A stretch of DNA of 64,000 bases from Clostridium vincentii (GTDB taxonomy: Bacteria > Bacillota > Clostridia > Clostridiales > Clostridiaceae): assembly GCF_002995745.1 (NCBI RefSeq), contig NZ_PVXQ01000013.1:1-64000 (forward strand), read 5' to 3'. This document shows positions 26,515 to 36,777 of the stretch, piece by piece. The position numbers and the translations under genes are program-made. A model generated the notes under the pieces. The model was not told the origin of the DNA. It was given only the letters and a program-made list of their open reading frames with translations, and made no database searches. How positions within the stretch are numbered: the first letter of the stretch is position 1; every line of letters begins with the position of its first letter.

Positions 26515-27582
26515 GTGATATACGGGCTGATTTTAGCTGGAGGTAAAGGTAGTAGATTATACCCTTTATCCAGAGTAAATGAACCAAAGCAATTTCTCAA
26601 AATAATAAATGAAAAAAGTTTTTTGGTTAATACAGTAGATAGAGTAACTCCCTTGATAAGCAAAGAAAATCTATATGTTGTTACAAATAAAGATTATCAA
26701 GAGAAAATAAGGGAAGAACTTCAAGATATTAATAGAGAAAATATTGTTGCTGAGCCTAGCAATAAGGAAACTGCAACATGTATAGGTCTTTCAGCAGTAA
26801 AATTACTAAAAAAAGATGTAGATGCGATAATTGTAGTTCTTCCATCAGATCATTATATAGAAGGAGAAAAAAATTATCTGGAGACACTTAAGCAGGGTGT
26901 TGAACTTGCAAATAGACGAAGGGCGATAATTACTTTAGGAATAGAGCCAACAAGGGCAGAGACTGGATATGGATATATTGAAATGGGAGAAAGAATTCCA
27001 GGGAATATTGCTACCTATAAAGTAGCTAGATTTACAGAAAAACCTAATGCAGAGGTTGCTACAGACTTTTTAAGTAAAGGAACTTATCTTTGGAATTCTG
27101 GAATGTTTATATTTAGAGCAGATGTAATTCTTAGGGAAATAGAGAAATATTTACCGAAAATGCATAAGTCCCTAATGGAGATATATAAACACATTGGAGA
27201 AGATGATGAGGAGAAGGTAACAATAGAACAATATAAGCTTATAGACGGTATTTCTATAGATTTTGGTGTTATGCAAAAAACAAGGAAGGCTCATGTAATA
27301 AAATGCGATTTCTCATGGGATGATATAGGAAGCTTTTCGTCATTAAGTAGATTTCTTGGAAGGTATAGAAATAATAGTATCTCTAAAAATGTTCATTTAG
27401 AAGAATGCGAAAATTGTTCTATATTTGGTAAGGGAAATCTGATAATTGGCTTAGGAGTTAAAGATCTGGTGGTAGTTGATGCCGGCGATGTAATATTGAT
27501 CATGGATAAAAATAAGGATCAAGAAATAAAGCAATTATTAAATAATTTAGGTAAAGAAAAAAAATACAAAGAATATTTATAA
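26515..27582 (+). CDS. Mannose-1-phosphate guanylyltransferase
   Basis: Forms GDP-mannose from mannose-1-phosphate and GTP for cell-surface glycans. The N-terminal nucleotidyltransferase motif is LILAGGKGSRLYPLSR (about residues 5-20), with PEP-like loop VNEPKQF, FTEKPNAE around 170 and WNSGMFIFRAD around 195. The C-terminal beta-helix is short, and there is no fused isomerase cupin domain, so it is the single-domain form (355 aa). The start is GTG with GGAG about 10 bp upstream. No glycan gene cluster is nearby. Confidence 0.9.
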   Translation: MIYGLILAGGKGSRLYPLSRVNEPKQFLKIINEKSFLVNTVDRVTPLISKENLYVVTNKDYQEKIREELQDINRENIVAEPSNKETATCIGLSAVKLLKKDVDAIIVVLPSDHYIEGEKNYLETLKQGVELANRRRAIITLGIEPTRAETGYGYIEMGERIPGNIATYKVARFTEKPNAEVATDFLSKGTYLWNSGMFIFRADVILREIEKYLPKMHKSLMEIYKHIGEDDEEKVTIEQYKLIDGISIDFGVMQKTRKAHVIKCDFSWDDIGSFSSLSRFLGRYRNNSISKNVHLEECENCSIFGKGNLIIGLGVKDLVVVDAGDVILIMDKNKDQEIKQLLNNLGKEKKYKEYL

Positions 27583-27583
27583 T

Positions 27584-27632
27584 AAATAAGCTGTTCCAAA
27601 ATCATTTAAATAATTTTGGAACAGCTTATTTA
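27584..27632. terminator. Bidirectional terminator
   Basis: A 19-bp perfect stem (AAATAAGCTGTTCCAAAAT and complement) lies between the convergent guanylyltransferase and DeoR genes. Confidence 0.88.
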
Positions 27633-28427
27633 TTATTTGTAATCTAAAGGTATTACAGTAACACCTTTATCTTGAAATTCATAAATGTCACTTTCTTTAA
27701 TATCAGAATCTGTAATTAGATGAGAGATTTCATGTATATCTCCACTAGAAAAACTGTGATGTTTTCCTACTTTTAAACTATCGGCTAGAACATAGACCGG
27801 GCCACTACAACGATTTATCATTTCATGATTGATTAATGTTTCTTCAAGGACTGAAGTGCTGATACCTGAATCAAAAGTTATTCCACTCACACCTAAAAAA
27901 CATTTATCTGCCGTTATTTTAGAAAGAATATAAGTGGCGAATTCTCCAATTAAAGATTGTTTTCTTTCATAAACTTGGCCACCTGTTAATACTAGTTCAA
28001 TATTAGGACCAATAGTTGATTGAAGAGCCTTACCATTATTAGTAACCACATAGATCCTTTTATCACCTAAATATTCAAGTATTAAAAGTGCAGTTGAACT
28101 GGAATTTATGAAGATTGTATCTCCATCCTCTATTAAATCAGCTGCATATTTTGCAAGGATGTGTCTTTTTTCATTATAAGTTGAATCAAATATATTCTCT
28201 TTAGAATTAACTTTATTATCGTTATCTATATTAGTAGCTAATTTAGCACCGCCATAGTATCTGACTATTAAACCTTCATCATCTAAAGCTTGTAAATCTC
28301 TTCTTAAAGTAAGAGGAGATATATTTAATTTTTCTGCTAGCTCATTAGTGTTAATTGATTCATTGTTACTTATATAATCTAAAATTCTTTCTCTCCTTTT
28401 AGAGACTATGCTGTGAGTTTTTTTCAT
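27633..28427 (-). CDS. DeoR family regulator, probable repressor of the ascorbate operon
   Basis: A DeoR-type regulator of about 264 aa. The N-terminal helix-turn-helix (RRERILDYISNNESINTNEL, then LNISPLTLRRDLQALDDEGLI) precedes the sugar-phosphate-sensing DeoRC domain with NNGKALQ, GGQVYERKQSLIG and CFLGVSGI. It is transcribed divergently from the ula operon and is the natural candidate for its control (UlaR role), probably responding to ascorbate-6-phosphate or a later intermediate. An ATG exists at 28439, but AAGG lies too close to it; the ATG at 28427 gives the usual DeoR N-terminus, so I use it with some doubt. Confidence 0.88.
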   Translation of the reverse strand: MKKTHSIVSKRRERILDYISNNESINTNELAEKLNISPLTLRRDLQALDDEGLIVRYYGGAKLATNIDNDNKVNSKENIFDSTYNEKRHILAKYAADLIEDGDTIFINSSSTALLILEYLGDKRIYVVTNNGKALQSTIGPNIELVLTGGQVYERKQSLIGEFATYILSKITADKCFLGVSGITFDSGISTSVLEETLINHEMINRCSGPVYVLADSLKVGKHHSFSSGDIHEISHLITDSDIKESDIYEFQDKGVTVIPLDYK

Positions 28428-28544
28428 ATCTATCGCCATCCTTACTTTATAAATATAATTTAAGTATATTTATAAATTCATATTTAAATCTTTAAACAAA
28501 TTACTATTCTATATATATTCCCTATAACTATTATATAACAAACA

Positions 28545-28700
28545 TTCAAAAAGTTCAATTAAAACAATCAAAATAGAATAAAAGTAAAAGAAACAAAAAT
28601 AATTCAAAAAAAGCTTGAATTATTTGAATGATTGAAGTAATATGAATACATAAACAAGCAAAACAATCAAAAAAAATAAAACAGAAAGTTCAAAAATAGT
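28545..28700. promoter_or_regulatory. Probable DeoR operator region of the ula operon
   Basis: The divergent gap (28440-28753) is strikingly A-rich on the plus strand and contains repeated TTCAA/ACAATCAAAA elements. The clearest are a perfect 10-bp inverted repeat AATAATTCAA...TTGAATTATT (28598-28624), TTGAATGATTGAAG just after it, and two copies of AAAACAATCAAAA about 98 bp apart. A TATAAT at 28730-28735 may be the ula -10 box. Confidence 0.5.
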
Positions 28701-28753
28701 AAAAACAATAAAAGTCTATAAAAATAAATTATAATATGTAAGGGGAGATTAAA

Positions 28754-29818
28754 ATGTCACAAGTAGATAATATTACAAGAGAATCATGGATACTTAAAAC
28801 TTTTCCAGAATGGGGAACTTGGTTAAATGAAGAAATAGCAGAAGAACAAGTAAAACCAGGAACATTTTCAATGTGGTGGCTAGGATGTACAGGCATATGG
28901 GTTAAATCAGAAGGCGGCACAAATATTTGTATGGATTTTTGGTGTGGAAGTGGAAAGAATACAAGAGCAAATAAAAATATAGGACCTCAACATCAAATGG
29001 CTAGAATGAGTGGAGGAAAGAAGCTTCAACCAAATTTAAGGGTAGCACCTTTCGTATTAGATCCATTTGGAATTAGGGAAATTGATGCAGTTGTATCAAC
29101 ACATGACCATAATGATCATATTGATATAAATGTTGCTGCAGCAGTTATGCAAAATTGTGATTCAAGTGTTCCGTTCATTGGACCAAAAGCATGTGTAGAT
29201 AAATGGATCGGATGGGGAGTACCAAAAGAGAGATGTATAATTGTTAAACCAGGAGATACAATAAAAATTAAAGATATAGAAATAGTTGCATTAGAATCAT
29301 TCGATAGAACAGCATTAATTACAGAACCACCAATGGGTGATATAAGAGGAACAATGCCAATTGATATGGATATTAAGGCAGTTAATTATTTAATAAAAAC
29401 TCCAGGTGGAAATCTTTATCATAGTGGAGATTCACATTATTCAAATTATTATGCAAAGCATGGAAACGATTATAAAATTGATGTTGCATTAGGATCATAT
29501 GGAGAAAATCCAAGAGGAATCACAGATAAGATGACATCAGTAGATATTTTAAGAATGGCAGAATCGCTAAAGACAAAAGTAGTTATTCCATTCCATCATG
29601 ATATCTGGTCAAATTTCCAGGCTGATACAAAGGAAATATTAGAATTGTTTGATATGAGAAAAGATAGATTACAATATAAATTCAATCCATTTATTTGGCA
29701 AGTTGGAGGTAAATTCACATTCCCAGAAGATAGTACACACAGAGAATATCATTATCCAAGAGGCTTTGATGATTGTTTCTCAACAGAAATAAATCTACCA
29801 TATAAATCATTTTTATAA
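28754..29818 (+). CDS. ulaG: L-ascorbate-6-phosphate lactonase
   Basis: The first catabolic step: hydrolysis of L-ascorbate-6-phosphate to 3-keto-L-gulonate-6-phosphate in the cytoplasm. A metallo-beta-lactamase fold protein of 354 aa with the metal motif [11 protein letters not shown] (about residues 115-125) and later ligands in YHSGDSHYS and PFHHD. The length matches UlaG. The strong AAGGGGAG ribosome site and its position as the first gene opposite a DeoR regulator support the operon assignment. Confidence 0.95.
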   Translation: MSQVDNITRESWILKTFPEWGTWLNEEIAEEQVKPGTFSMWWLGCTGIWVKSEGGTNICMDFWCGSGKNTRANKNIGPQHQMARMSGGKKLQPNLRVAPFVLDPFGIREIDAVVSTHDHNDHIDINVAAAVMQNCDSSVPFIGPKACVDKWIGWGVPKERCIIVKPGDTIKIKDIEIVALESFDRTALITEPPMGDIRGTMPIDMDIKAVNYLIKTPGGNLYHSGDSHYSNYYAKHGNDYKIDVALGSYGENPRGITDKMTSVDILRMAESLKTKVVIPFHHDIWSNFQADTKEILELFDMRKDRLQYKFNPFIWQVGGKFTFPEDSTHREYHYPRGFDDCFSTEINLPYKSFL

Positions 29819-29876
29819 TATATATAGGGGGTTAAAAAAATTAACCCTCTATATTAAAAATCAGGAGGCAGACATT

Positions 29877-30338
29877 ATGTTACAAGAATTAATAGATAAA
29901 AAAAGATATTCATTTCATGAAGGTTTTGATACTTGGGAAGAAGCAGTTCAAGCTTCTTGTAAACCTTTAATAGAGGATGGAGCAATAGAAAGTGCTTATG
30001 TGGATGCAATAATAGCAAATGTGAAAAAATATGGACCATATATAGTTATAGCACCAAACATTTGCATACCACATGCTCAAGAAGGGATTGTAGGAGTTAA
30101 TGAAACAGCAATGTGTTTTATGAGAACTAAAAATCCAGTTCATTTTGGTGATGATTCAGAACAGGATGCAAGATTATTTTTTGTATTAGCATCAACAGAT
30201 AATAATGTACATTTAGAAAATTTATCAAATATGGTTGGATTAGTAGAGGATGAAGCAATAGTAGATAAATTACTTGAAGCTGAGTGCAAGGAAGATTTAG
30301 AAAAAATTGTTGAAATCTTAAAAGCAAAGTCTATATAA
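29877..30338 (+). CDS. ulaC: PTS ascorbate-specific EIIA component
   Basis: The cytoplasmic phosphocarrier of the ascorbate PTS. A 153-aa EIIA of the mannitol/fructose/ascorbate type, whose phosphorylated histidine lies in the ICIPHAQEG motif (about residue 65). It accepts phosphate from HPr and passes it to EIIB (UlaB). It follows ulaG by 58 bp with an AGGAGG ribosome site. Confidence 0.9.
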   Translation: MLQELIDKKRYSFHEGFDTWEEAVQASCKPLIEDGAIESAYVDAIIANVKKYGPYIVIAPNICIPHAQEGIVGVNETAMCFMRTKNPVHFGDDSEQDARLFFVLASTDNNVHLENLSNMVGLVEDEAIVDKLLEAECKEDLEKIVEILKAKSI

Positions 30339-30426
30339 CCAAATTAATGGTTAATAAGGATAGAAAGAAAAACTATACGAATAAAGATAACTTAAAATAA
30401 ATTTATTAAACATAGGGGGAAATAAA

Positions 30427-31887
30427 ATGGAAATATTATTAAGTGTATGGAAATTTTTTCAGGTAAATATTTTGACAAACCCAGCATTCTTTATAGGATT
30501 TATAGTACTTATAGGTTATTTGCTATTAAAACGTCCAATATATGAGGCAATAGCAGGATTTATAAAAGCTATAGTTGGTTATTTGATCTTAAACGTAGCA
30601 GCAGGAGGACTTGTAAATAACTTCCGGCCAATACTAGCAGGATTAAAAGACAGGTTTAATTTAACCGCTGCAGTTATTGATCCTTATTTTGGACAAACAG
30701 CAGCACAATCAGCCGTAGAAAATGCGGGTAGATCCTTCTCACTTATGATGATAGTACTATTAATAGCATTTATTTTTAATATAATCTTAGTATTATTTAG
30801 AAAACAGACAAAAATAAGAACAGTATTTATTACGGGTCACATAATGGTTCAACAATCAGCAACAGCATTATGGATAGTAATATTCTGTTTCCCAGAGTTA
30901 GCTGATACACAAGTAGTAGTTATGCTCGGTTTATTACTTGGAACTTATTGGGCAGTAGCGTCAAACCTTACAGTTGAGGCAACTCAAGAATTAACTGAAG
31001 GTGCTGGATTTGCAGTTGGGCATCAACAAATGTTTGGAATTTGGATTACAGACAAAATAGCAGGAAAAATTGGTAATAAAGAAAAATCAATAGAACATCT
31101 TAAATTGCCAGGGTTCTTACAGATTTTTAATGATAACGTAGTTGCAACCGGTATCCTAATGATGATATTCTTCGGAGCAATCATGGGAATATTAGGAGCA
31201 GACTTAATGCATGAAATAGATAAAACATTTGCAGTCGATAGGAACTTTGTATTTTATATAATGGAAAAATCATTAAACTTTGCAGTGTACTTAAGCATAT
31301 TACAACTTGGTGTTAAAATGTTCGTTGCAGAACTTACAGAATCATTCCAAGGTATTTCAGATAAAATTTTACCAGGATCAATGCCAGCAGTTGACTGTGC
31401 AGCAACCTATGGATTTGGGCATGCTAATGCAGTAACAATTGGATTCTTATTTGGAGCATTAGGTCAATTTATATCAATTATAGGATTAGTAGTATTTAAA
31501 AGTCCAGTATTAATAATCACAGGTTTCGTACCAGTATTTTTTGATAATGCAACTTTTGCAGTATTTGCAAATAGAAAAGGTGGATTACGAGCAGCAATGA
31601 TCATTCCCTTCGTATCAGGAATTATACAAGTATTAGGGGGAGCATTTGCAGCTTACTACTTTGGATTAGCACAATATGGCGGATGGCATGGAAACTTTGA
31701 TTTTGATACAGTATGGCCAGTAATCGGAGTTCTTATGAAAAACTTTCAATATGTAGGCTTTGGCGTTGTAGTGCTAGCATTACTTGCAATACCACAATTC
31801 CAATATAGAAAAAATAGGAAAGGTTATTTTAAAATAGCAGAAAACTATGAAGAATATATTAGTGAAATGGAAGAAGCAAAAGCTTAA
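30427..31887 (+). CDS. ulaA: PTS ascorbate-specific EIIC permease
   Basis: The ascorbate-transporting membrane subunit: 486 aa with about eleven hydrophobic segments, resembling UlaA/SgaT. Recognisable conserved pieces are GAGFAVGHQQMFG and the GSMPAVDCAATYGFGHANA segment. Vectorial phosphorylation with UlaB and UlaC gives ascorbate-6-phosphate inside. It precedes ulaB by 13 bp. Confidence 0.93.
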   Translation: MEILLSVWKFFQVNILTNPAFFIGFIVLIGYLLLKRPIYEAIAGFIKAIVGYLILNVAAGGLVNNFRPILAGLKDRFNLTAAVIDPYFGQTAAQSAVENAGRSFSLMMIVLLIAFIFNIILVLFRKQTKIRTVFITGHIMVQQSATALWIVIFCFPELADTQVVVMLGLLLGTYWAVASNLTVEATQELTEGAGFAVGHQQMFGIWITDKIAGKIGNKEKSIEHLKLPGFLQIFNDNVVATGILMMIFFGAIMGILGADLMHEIDKTFAVDRNFVFYIMEKSLNFAVYLSILQLGVKMFVAELTESFQGISDKILPGSMPAVDCAATYGFGHANAVTIGFLFGALGQFISIIGLVVFKSPVLIITGFVPVFFDNATFAVFANRKGGLRAAMIIPFVSGIIQVLGGAFAAYYFGLAQYGGWHGNFDFDTVWPVIGVLMKNFQYVGFGVVVLALLAIPQFQYRKNRKGYFKIAENYEEYISEMEEAKA

Positions 31888-31900
31888 AGGGGGATTTAAA

Positions 31901-32194
31901 ATGTTAAAAGTAATAGCAGCTTGCGGAAGCGGTATGGGTTCAAGTCAAATAATAAAGATGAAAATAGGTAAGGTTTTTAAAAAATTAGGTATAGATGTAA
32001 CAATTCAACACAATAGTGTAGGAGAAGCTAAAAGCCAAGCTTCAGGCTTTGATGTGGTATTTTGTTCACAAGTATTAACATCAAATTTTAAGAGAGCAGA
32101 AGATTCAGGAACTATAATCATAGGATTAAAAAATATTATGTCCGAAAAAGAAATGGAAGAAAAAATCATAGAACAAATAGTAAATAAGGAATAG
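31901..32194 (+). CDS. ulaB: PTS ascorbate-specific EIIB component
   Basis: A 97-aa EIIB protein with the phosphocysteine loop ACGSGMGSSQ (Cys at about residue 7). Unusually it follows rather than precedes the EIIC gene; order does not matter for function. The open frame reaches back to 31847 inside ulaA, but AAAGGGGG lies just before the ATG at 31901, the clear start. Confidence 0.93.
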   Translation: MLKVIAACGSGMGSSQIIKMKIGKVFKKLGIDVTIQHNSVGEAKSQASGFDVVFCSQVLTSNFKRAEDSGTIIIGLKNIMSEKEMEEKIIEQIVNKE

Positions 32195-32301
32195 TTTATC
32201 TAAGGCTTAGATGAAATTTAACAATTGAATTTTATCTAAGCCAAAGAATATAGGAGATATAAAAATTACATTAGATTAATGTAAGTTGAGGTGAATGGAA
32301 T

Positions 32302-33330
32302 ATGAAAATTATAAAAAAGCATTTGGATGAAATGTACCGTGCATACGCAGCAAGTTCAATGGATATAGATGGTGAACTAAATTTGCTAGTAGCGTCTGAA
32401 GAAAAAGGATATCCTTGTTATGCATATAGTGGTAAAAATTTTAATCACCGTCATACAGTTTGGGATAATGGTGGAGGATGCATGTCAATTATTCCTATTC
32501 CAAAGCGTAGTAATGAATTTTTAGCTGTTCGTGACTTCTATTTAAAGGAGAGTCCAAGTGGTGCTCGTTTAGTCTGGGGCCATTTAGTTGATGGTGAATG
32601 GGTTATTGAAACTGTTATTAAATTACCTTATTTACATCGTTTTGACCTATGGGATGTTGATGGAGAAATATATTTTATTGGAGCTACTATAGCTGATCTC
32701 AAAGAGTCTAAAGATGACTGGAGTCACTCGGGAACTATCTATTATGCTAAATTACCAGAAGTATTAACTGATGGGCTAGCCCTTAAAGTTCTTAAAAAAG
32801 GTTTATATAAAAATCATGGGTATACTCGTCATATGATAGATGGAAAACCTCGTGGTACTTTTGGCTGTGAGCAGGGAGTGTTTGAAGTAATTCCAAGTAA
32901 AGATGGAGAATGGCAAGTCGATCATTTAATGGAAGGTAAAGTCAGTGAAGTTGCTTGGTGTGATTTGGATGGCGATGGTCAAGATGAATTGATGACTATT
33001 GAACCCTTTCATGGAAATTCAATGAAGATTTATAAGTTTATTGATGGAAAGTATACTGAAATTTATACTTATCCACACGAAATTGATTTCGCTCACACTT
33101 TAGTAGGGACAACCCTTTGTGGTGTACCAAGCTTTGTTGGTGGTATAAGACGTATAGATACTGAATTATTCTATATCCAATGGATTGATGGAAAATGTCA
33201 GGAAACAATTATAGAGAAGGGTGTTGGGCCAGCTAATGTGGCAGTCATCAATTTGAAAGATTGTGATTTAATTATTTCCGCTAACCATACAAAGAATGAA
33301 GCATCAGTATATAAAGTGATAAAAAATTAA
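32302..33330 (+). CDS. Unrecognised soluble protein in the ascorbate operon, possible beta-propeller
   Basis: A 342-aa protein with no signal peptide or membrane helix. It is rich in aromatic residues and short beta-type repeats; [17 protein letters not shown] (about residues 219-235) looks like an FG-GAP/VCBS calcium-type blade, and similar W-D-V-D-G-E segments recur. I infer a beta-propeller-like fold in the cytoplasm. It sits between the ascorbate PTS and the pentose-phosphate epimerases, so a role in ascorbate or related sugar-acid breakdown is likely, but no reaction can be assigned. Codon use (CGT for Arg, GGT, GCT) differs from the AGA-rich neighbours, suggesting separate acquisition. 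A GAGGTGAA ribosome site precedes the ATG. Confidence 0.6.
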   Translation: MKIIKKHLDEMYRAYAASSMDIDGELNLLVASEEKGYPCYAYSGKNFNHRHTVWDNGGGCMSIIPIPKRSNEFLAVRDFYLKESPSGARLVWGHLVDGEWVIETVIKLPYLHRFDLWDVDGEIYFIGATIADLKESKDDWSHSGTIYYAKLPEVLTDGLALKVLKKGLYKNHGYTRHMIDGKPRGTFGCEQGVFEVIPSKDGEWQVDHLMEGKVSEVAWCDLDGDGQDELMTIEPFHGNSMKIYKFIDGKYTEIYTYPHEIDFAHTLVGTTLCGVPSFVGGIRRIDTELFYIQWIDGKCQETIIEKGVGPANVAVINLKDCDLIISANHTKNEASVYKVIKN

Positions 33331-33356
33331 TTTGGTTTAAGTTAGGGGGATACTTA

Positions 33357-34046
33357 ATGTTAGAAGAATTAAAAAAAGAAGTTTATGAAGCAAATATGCT
33401 TTTGACAAAATATAAATTGGTAACTTTTACATGGGGAAATGTTTCTGCAATAGATAGAAAATCTGGATTAGTTGTAATTAAGCCATCAGGTGTTGATTAT
33501 GAAAAAATGGGGCCAAAAGATATGGTTGTAGTTACTTTGGATGGAGACATAGTTGAAGGAAACTATAAACCATCATCTGATACACCTACCCATCTTAAGT
33601 TATACAAGGATTTCAATCAAGTTGGAGGAATTGTGCACACCCATTCAAGATGGGCAACTATATTTTCCCAAGCAGGAAAATGTATTAATTCATATGGTAC
33701 AACTCATGCAGATTACTTTTATAATGAAATTCCGTGTACAAGAGAGATGACACCAGAGGAAATAAAATCAAACTATGAATATAACACTGGTGGAGTTATT
33801 ATTGAGACATTTAAGCACATAAATCCAACACAGGTCCCAGCGGTTTTAGTTAAAAATCATGGGCCTTTTACTTGGGGAAAAGATGCTATGGAAGCAGTGC
33901 ATAATGCAGTTGTATTAGAAGAAGTTGCAATGATGGCTTGGAATACAGAAGTGTTAACAAACCATACAATTGAAACTATGCCAAAAGAATTAATAGAAAA
34001 GCATTTTATGAGAAAGCATGGACCAAATGCTTATTATGGACAATAA
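33357..34046 (+). CDS. ulaF: L-ribulose-5-phosphate 4-epimerase
   Basis: Converts L-ribulose-5-phosphate to D-xylulose-5-phosphate. A class II aldolase/AraD family protein of 229 aa: [10 protein letters not shown] and [11 protein letters not shown] near the N-terminus, zinc histidines in HTHSRWAT (about residues 95-97) and a third in KNHGPFTWG (about 171). In this setting it is UlaF rather than an arabinose-pathway AraD. The ribosome site is AGGGGGA. Confidence 0.93.
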   Translation: MLEELKKEVYEANMLLTKYKLVTFTWGNVSAIDRKSGLVVIKPSGVDYEKMGPKDMVVVTLDGDIVEGNYKPSSDTPTHLKLYKDFNQVGGIVHTHSRWATIFSQAGKCINSYGTTHADYFYNEIPCTREMTPEEIKSNYEYNTGGVIIETFKHINPTQVPAVLVKNHGPFTWGKDAMEAVHNAVVLEEVAMMAWNTEVLTNHTIETMPKELIEKHFMRKHGPNAYYGQ

Positions 34047-34073
34047 ATTTATCTTTAGAAAGTTGGTGATTTT

Positions 34074-34925
34074 ATGAAAGAATATACATTAGGCTTGTAT
34101 GAAAAATCTATGCCAAATTTTCTATCATGGGAAGAAAAATTAAATTGTGCTAAAGAATGCGGATTTGATACTGTAGAAATAAGCATAGATGAAACTGATG
34201 AGAAGTTAGCAAGGCTAGATATGAGTAAACAAGAGAGACAGGAGCTTGTAGATCTAATGTTTAAATGTGATGCTCCTATAAGAACAATGTGTCTAAGTGG
34301 ACACAGAAAATATCCTTTAGGAAGTATGGATGAAGCTACTAGGAACAAGGGCATGGAGATTATGAGAAAAGCTATTGATTTAGCTTCAGACTTAGGAATT
34401 AGAATAATTCAATTAGCTGGATATGATGTTTATTATGAAAAAGGAAATGAAAAAACAAAAAAAATTTTTGAAGATAATTTAAAAGAATCGGTTAAAATGG
34501 CTGCTAATAAGGGAGTAATTCTTGCGTTTGAGACTATGGAGACAGAATTTATGAATACTATAGAAAAAGCAATGGAATTCGTTAAACTGGTTGATTCTCC
34601 ATATCTTCAAGTTTATCCAGACTGTGGGAACATAGTAAATGCGACTTTAGATTATGGAACAAATCCTATAGACGATTTAGAAAAAGGAAGAGGACATATT
34701 TCGGCTGTACATTTAAAGGAAACTGTTCCAGGGAAGTTTAGAGAGATTACTTTTGGCACCGGGCATGTTAACTTTGAAAAGATAATTAAAAAATCATGGG
34801 ATCTTGGAGTGAGAAAATTTACATCAGAATTCTGGTATGTTGGAAATTCAGATTGGAAAGATGTAATTAAAAATACAAAAGTTTTTATGGATGAAAAATT
34901 TAAAAAAGCTTTAGAGGAAAATTAA
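34074..34925 (+). CDS. ulaE: L-ribulose-5-phosphate 3-epimerase
   Basis: Converts L-xylulose-5-phosphate to L-ribulose-5-phosphate. A TIM-barrel xylose-isomerase-like protein of 283 aa with the metal Glu in AFETMETEFMN, YPDCGNIVNA and HLKETVPGKFREITFGTGHV, all typical of UlaE/SgbU. It lies 27 bp after ulaF in the same operon. Confidence 0.93.
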   Translation: MKEYTLGLYEKSMPNFLSWEEKLNCAKECGFDTVEISIDETDEKLARLDMSKQERQELVDLMFKCDAPIRTMCLSGHRKYPLGSMDEATRNKGMEIMRKAIDLASDLGIRIIQLAGYDVYYEKGNEKTKKIFEDNLKESVKMAANKGVILAFETMETEFMNTIEKAMEFVKLVDSPYLQVYPDCGNIVNATLDYGTNPIDDLEKGRGHISAVHLKETVPGKFREITFGTGHVNFEKIIKKSWDLGVRKFTSEFWYVGNSDWKDVIKNTKVFMDEKFKKALEEN

Positions 34926-34967
34926 AAAATAACTTATTTTAAAGTATAAGTATTGAGGTGTATAAAA

Positions 34968-35783
34968 ATGAATAAACAAGAGTTGATTTCTATAGCAAAG
35001 AAAGTTAAAAAAAATATTGTTGAAATGATTTATGAGGCAAGGTCAGGACATCCAGGAGGATCATTATCTTGTGCAGATATAATAACGTATTTATATTATG
35101 AAAAAATGAATGTAAACGTTGAAAAACCAAATGATCCTAATAGAGATAGATTTGTTTTAAGTAAAGGCCATGCTGCACCAGCACTTTATGCAGTACTTGC
35201 AGAGAAAGGATATTTTCCTAAGGAAGAATTAAAGAAACTTAGAAAATTAGGTTCACTTCTTCAGGGACATCCAGATTCCAAACATATATCTGGGGTAGAT
35301 GTTTCAACAGGTTCTCTAGGACAAGGAATATCAAATACAGTAGGTATGGCATTAGGCCTTAGAAATCAAAAGAATAATGCAAAAGTGTATGTGGTTTTAG
35401 GAGATGGAGAACTTCAAGAAGGGTTAGTATGGGAAGCTTCAATGGCAGCAGCTCATTATAAATTAGATAATATAGTTGCAATTATTGATAACAATGGACT
35501 TCAAATTGATGGAAAAAATGAGGAAGTAATGGGCGTTGAACCATTAGATAAAAAGTTTGAAAGTTTTGGATGGAATGTTGTTTGTTGTGATGATGGGAAT
35601 GATTTTGATAAAATAGATGAAGCATTTTTAAGAGCTGACAAAACTGAAGGAAAGCCAACTGTAATAATTGCAAAAACAGTAAAGGGTAGTGGCGTTAGTT
35701 TTATGGAAAATAAAGCAGAATGGCATGGACAAGCACCTAATAAAGAGGAAAAGGCAAAGGCAATAAAAGATATTATGAATTAA
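34968..35783 (+). CDS. Transketolase, N-terminal (thiamine-binding) subunit
   Basis: One half of a split transketolase: 271 aa with the thiamine diphosphate motif GDGELQEGLVWEASMAAAHY...DNN (about residues 143-175) and HPGGSLS near the N-terminus. With the next gene it transfers two-carbon units, consuming the D-xylulose-5-phosphate produced by UlaE/F. The ATG at 34968 follows GAGGTG; an earlier in-frame start at 34953 has no ribosome site. Confidence 0.94.
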   Translation: MNKQELISIAKKVKKNIVEMIYEARSGHPGGSLSCADIITYLYYEKMNVNVEKPNDPNRDRFVLSKGHAAPALYAVLAEKGYFPKEELKKLRKLGSLLQGHPDSKHISGVDVSTGSLGQGISNTVGMALGLRNQKNNAKVYVVLGDGELQEGLVWEASMAAAHYKLDNIVAIIDNNGLQIDGKNEEVMGVEPLDKKFESFGWNVVCCDDGNDFDKIDEAFLRADKTEGKPTVIIAKTVKGSGVSFMENKAEWHGQAPNKEEKAKAIKDIMN

Positions 35784-35837
35784 ATAGATTCAAACTTGTT
35801 TCTATAAAACATAGTAAAAGCTAGGAGGATTAAAAAG

Positions 35838-36764
35838 ATGGGCAAGGCTACAAGAGAATCTTATGGAATGGCTTTAGTTGAACTTGGACGAGAAAATGAA
35901 AGAATAGTAGTGTTAGATGCTGATCTTTCTAAGTCAACTAAGACAAATGGATTTAAATCAGAATTTAAAGATAGATTTTTTAATTCAGGAATTGCAGAAC
36001 AAAACTTAATGGGAATGTCTGCAGGATTTGCTAACGTAGGAAATATACCTTTTGCAAGTACCTTTGCAGTATTTGCAACGGGAAGAGCTTTTGAGATAAT
36101 AAGAAACTCAATTTGTTATCCGAAAATGAATGTAAAAATAGCAGCAACTCATGCTGGAATAACAGTTGGGGAAGATGGAGGAACACATCAATCAATTGAA
36201 GATATTGCACTTATGAATTCACTTCCTAATATGACTGTAATAGTTCCAGCAGATCATAGGGAAGCAATGGCAGCGACTAAAGCAGCAGCAGAATTTGATG
36301 GCGCTGTTTATTTAAGATTTGGACGATGTAATACAGAAGATATATTTGACGAAAATTATAAATTTCAAATTGGTAAAGGTGTCCAAATAAGAGAAGGCAA
36401 TGATGTAGCAATTATTGCAACAGGAATGATGGTTCAAAGAGCTATTGAAGCTTCTAATACATTAAAGGATCAAGGAATTAATGCCAGAGTTATAAATATT
36501 TCAACTATAAAACCAATAGATAGAGAATTAATTATAAAGGCGGCAAAAGAAACAAAAGGAATAGTTACAGCAGAAGAGCATTCAATTATAGGTGGACTTG
36601 GGGCAATGGTGTCTGCAGTTGTATGTGATGAATGCCCTACTATTGTAAAAATGGTCGGAATAAAAGATGTGTTTGGAGAATCTGGAACCCCTAATGAATT
36701 AATGATCAAATATAAACTAACAAGTGAAGCTATTATTGAAGAAGTAAAAAAAATATTAAAATAG
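35838..36764 (+). CDS. Transketolase, C-terminal subunit
   Basis: The pyrimidine-binding and C-terminal domain half of the split transketolase, 308 aa. The catalytic Glu region [19 protein letters not shown] (about residues 46-64), then [15 protein letters not shown], is present, with the C-terminal transketolase domain [15 protein letters not shown]. Its ribosome site is AGGAGG. Split transketolases of this kind are common in Firmicute sugar operons. Confidence 0.94.
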   Translation: MGKATRESYGMALVELGRENERIVVLDADLSKSTKTNGFKSEFKDRFFNSGIAEQNLMGMSAGFANVGNIPFASTFAVFATGRAFEIIRNSICYPKMNVKIAATHAGITVGEDGGTHQSIEDIALMNSLPNMTVIVPADHREAMAATKAAAEFDGAVYLRFGRCNTEDIFDENYKFQIGKGVQIREGNDVAIIATGMMVQRAIEASNTLKDQGINARVINISTIKPIDRELIIKAAKETKGIVTAEEHSIIGGLGAMVSAVVCDECPTIVKMVGIKDVFGESGTPNELMIKYKLTSEAIIEEVKKILK

Positions 36765-36777
36765 GAGAGTGTTTAAT

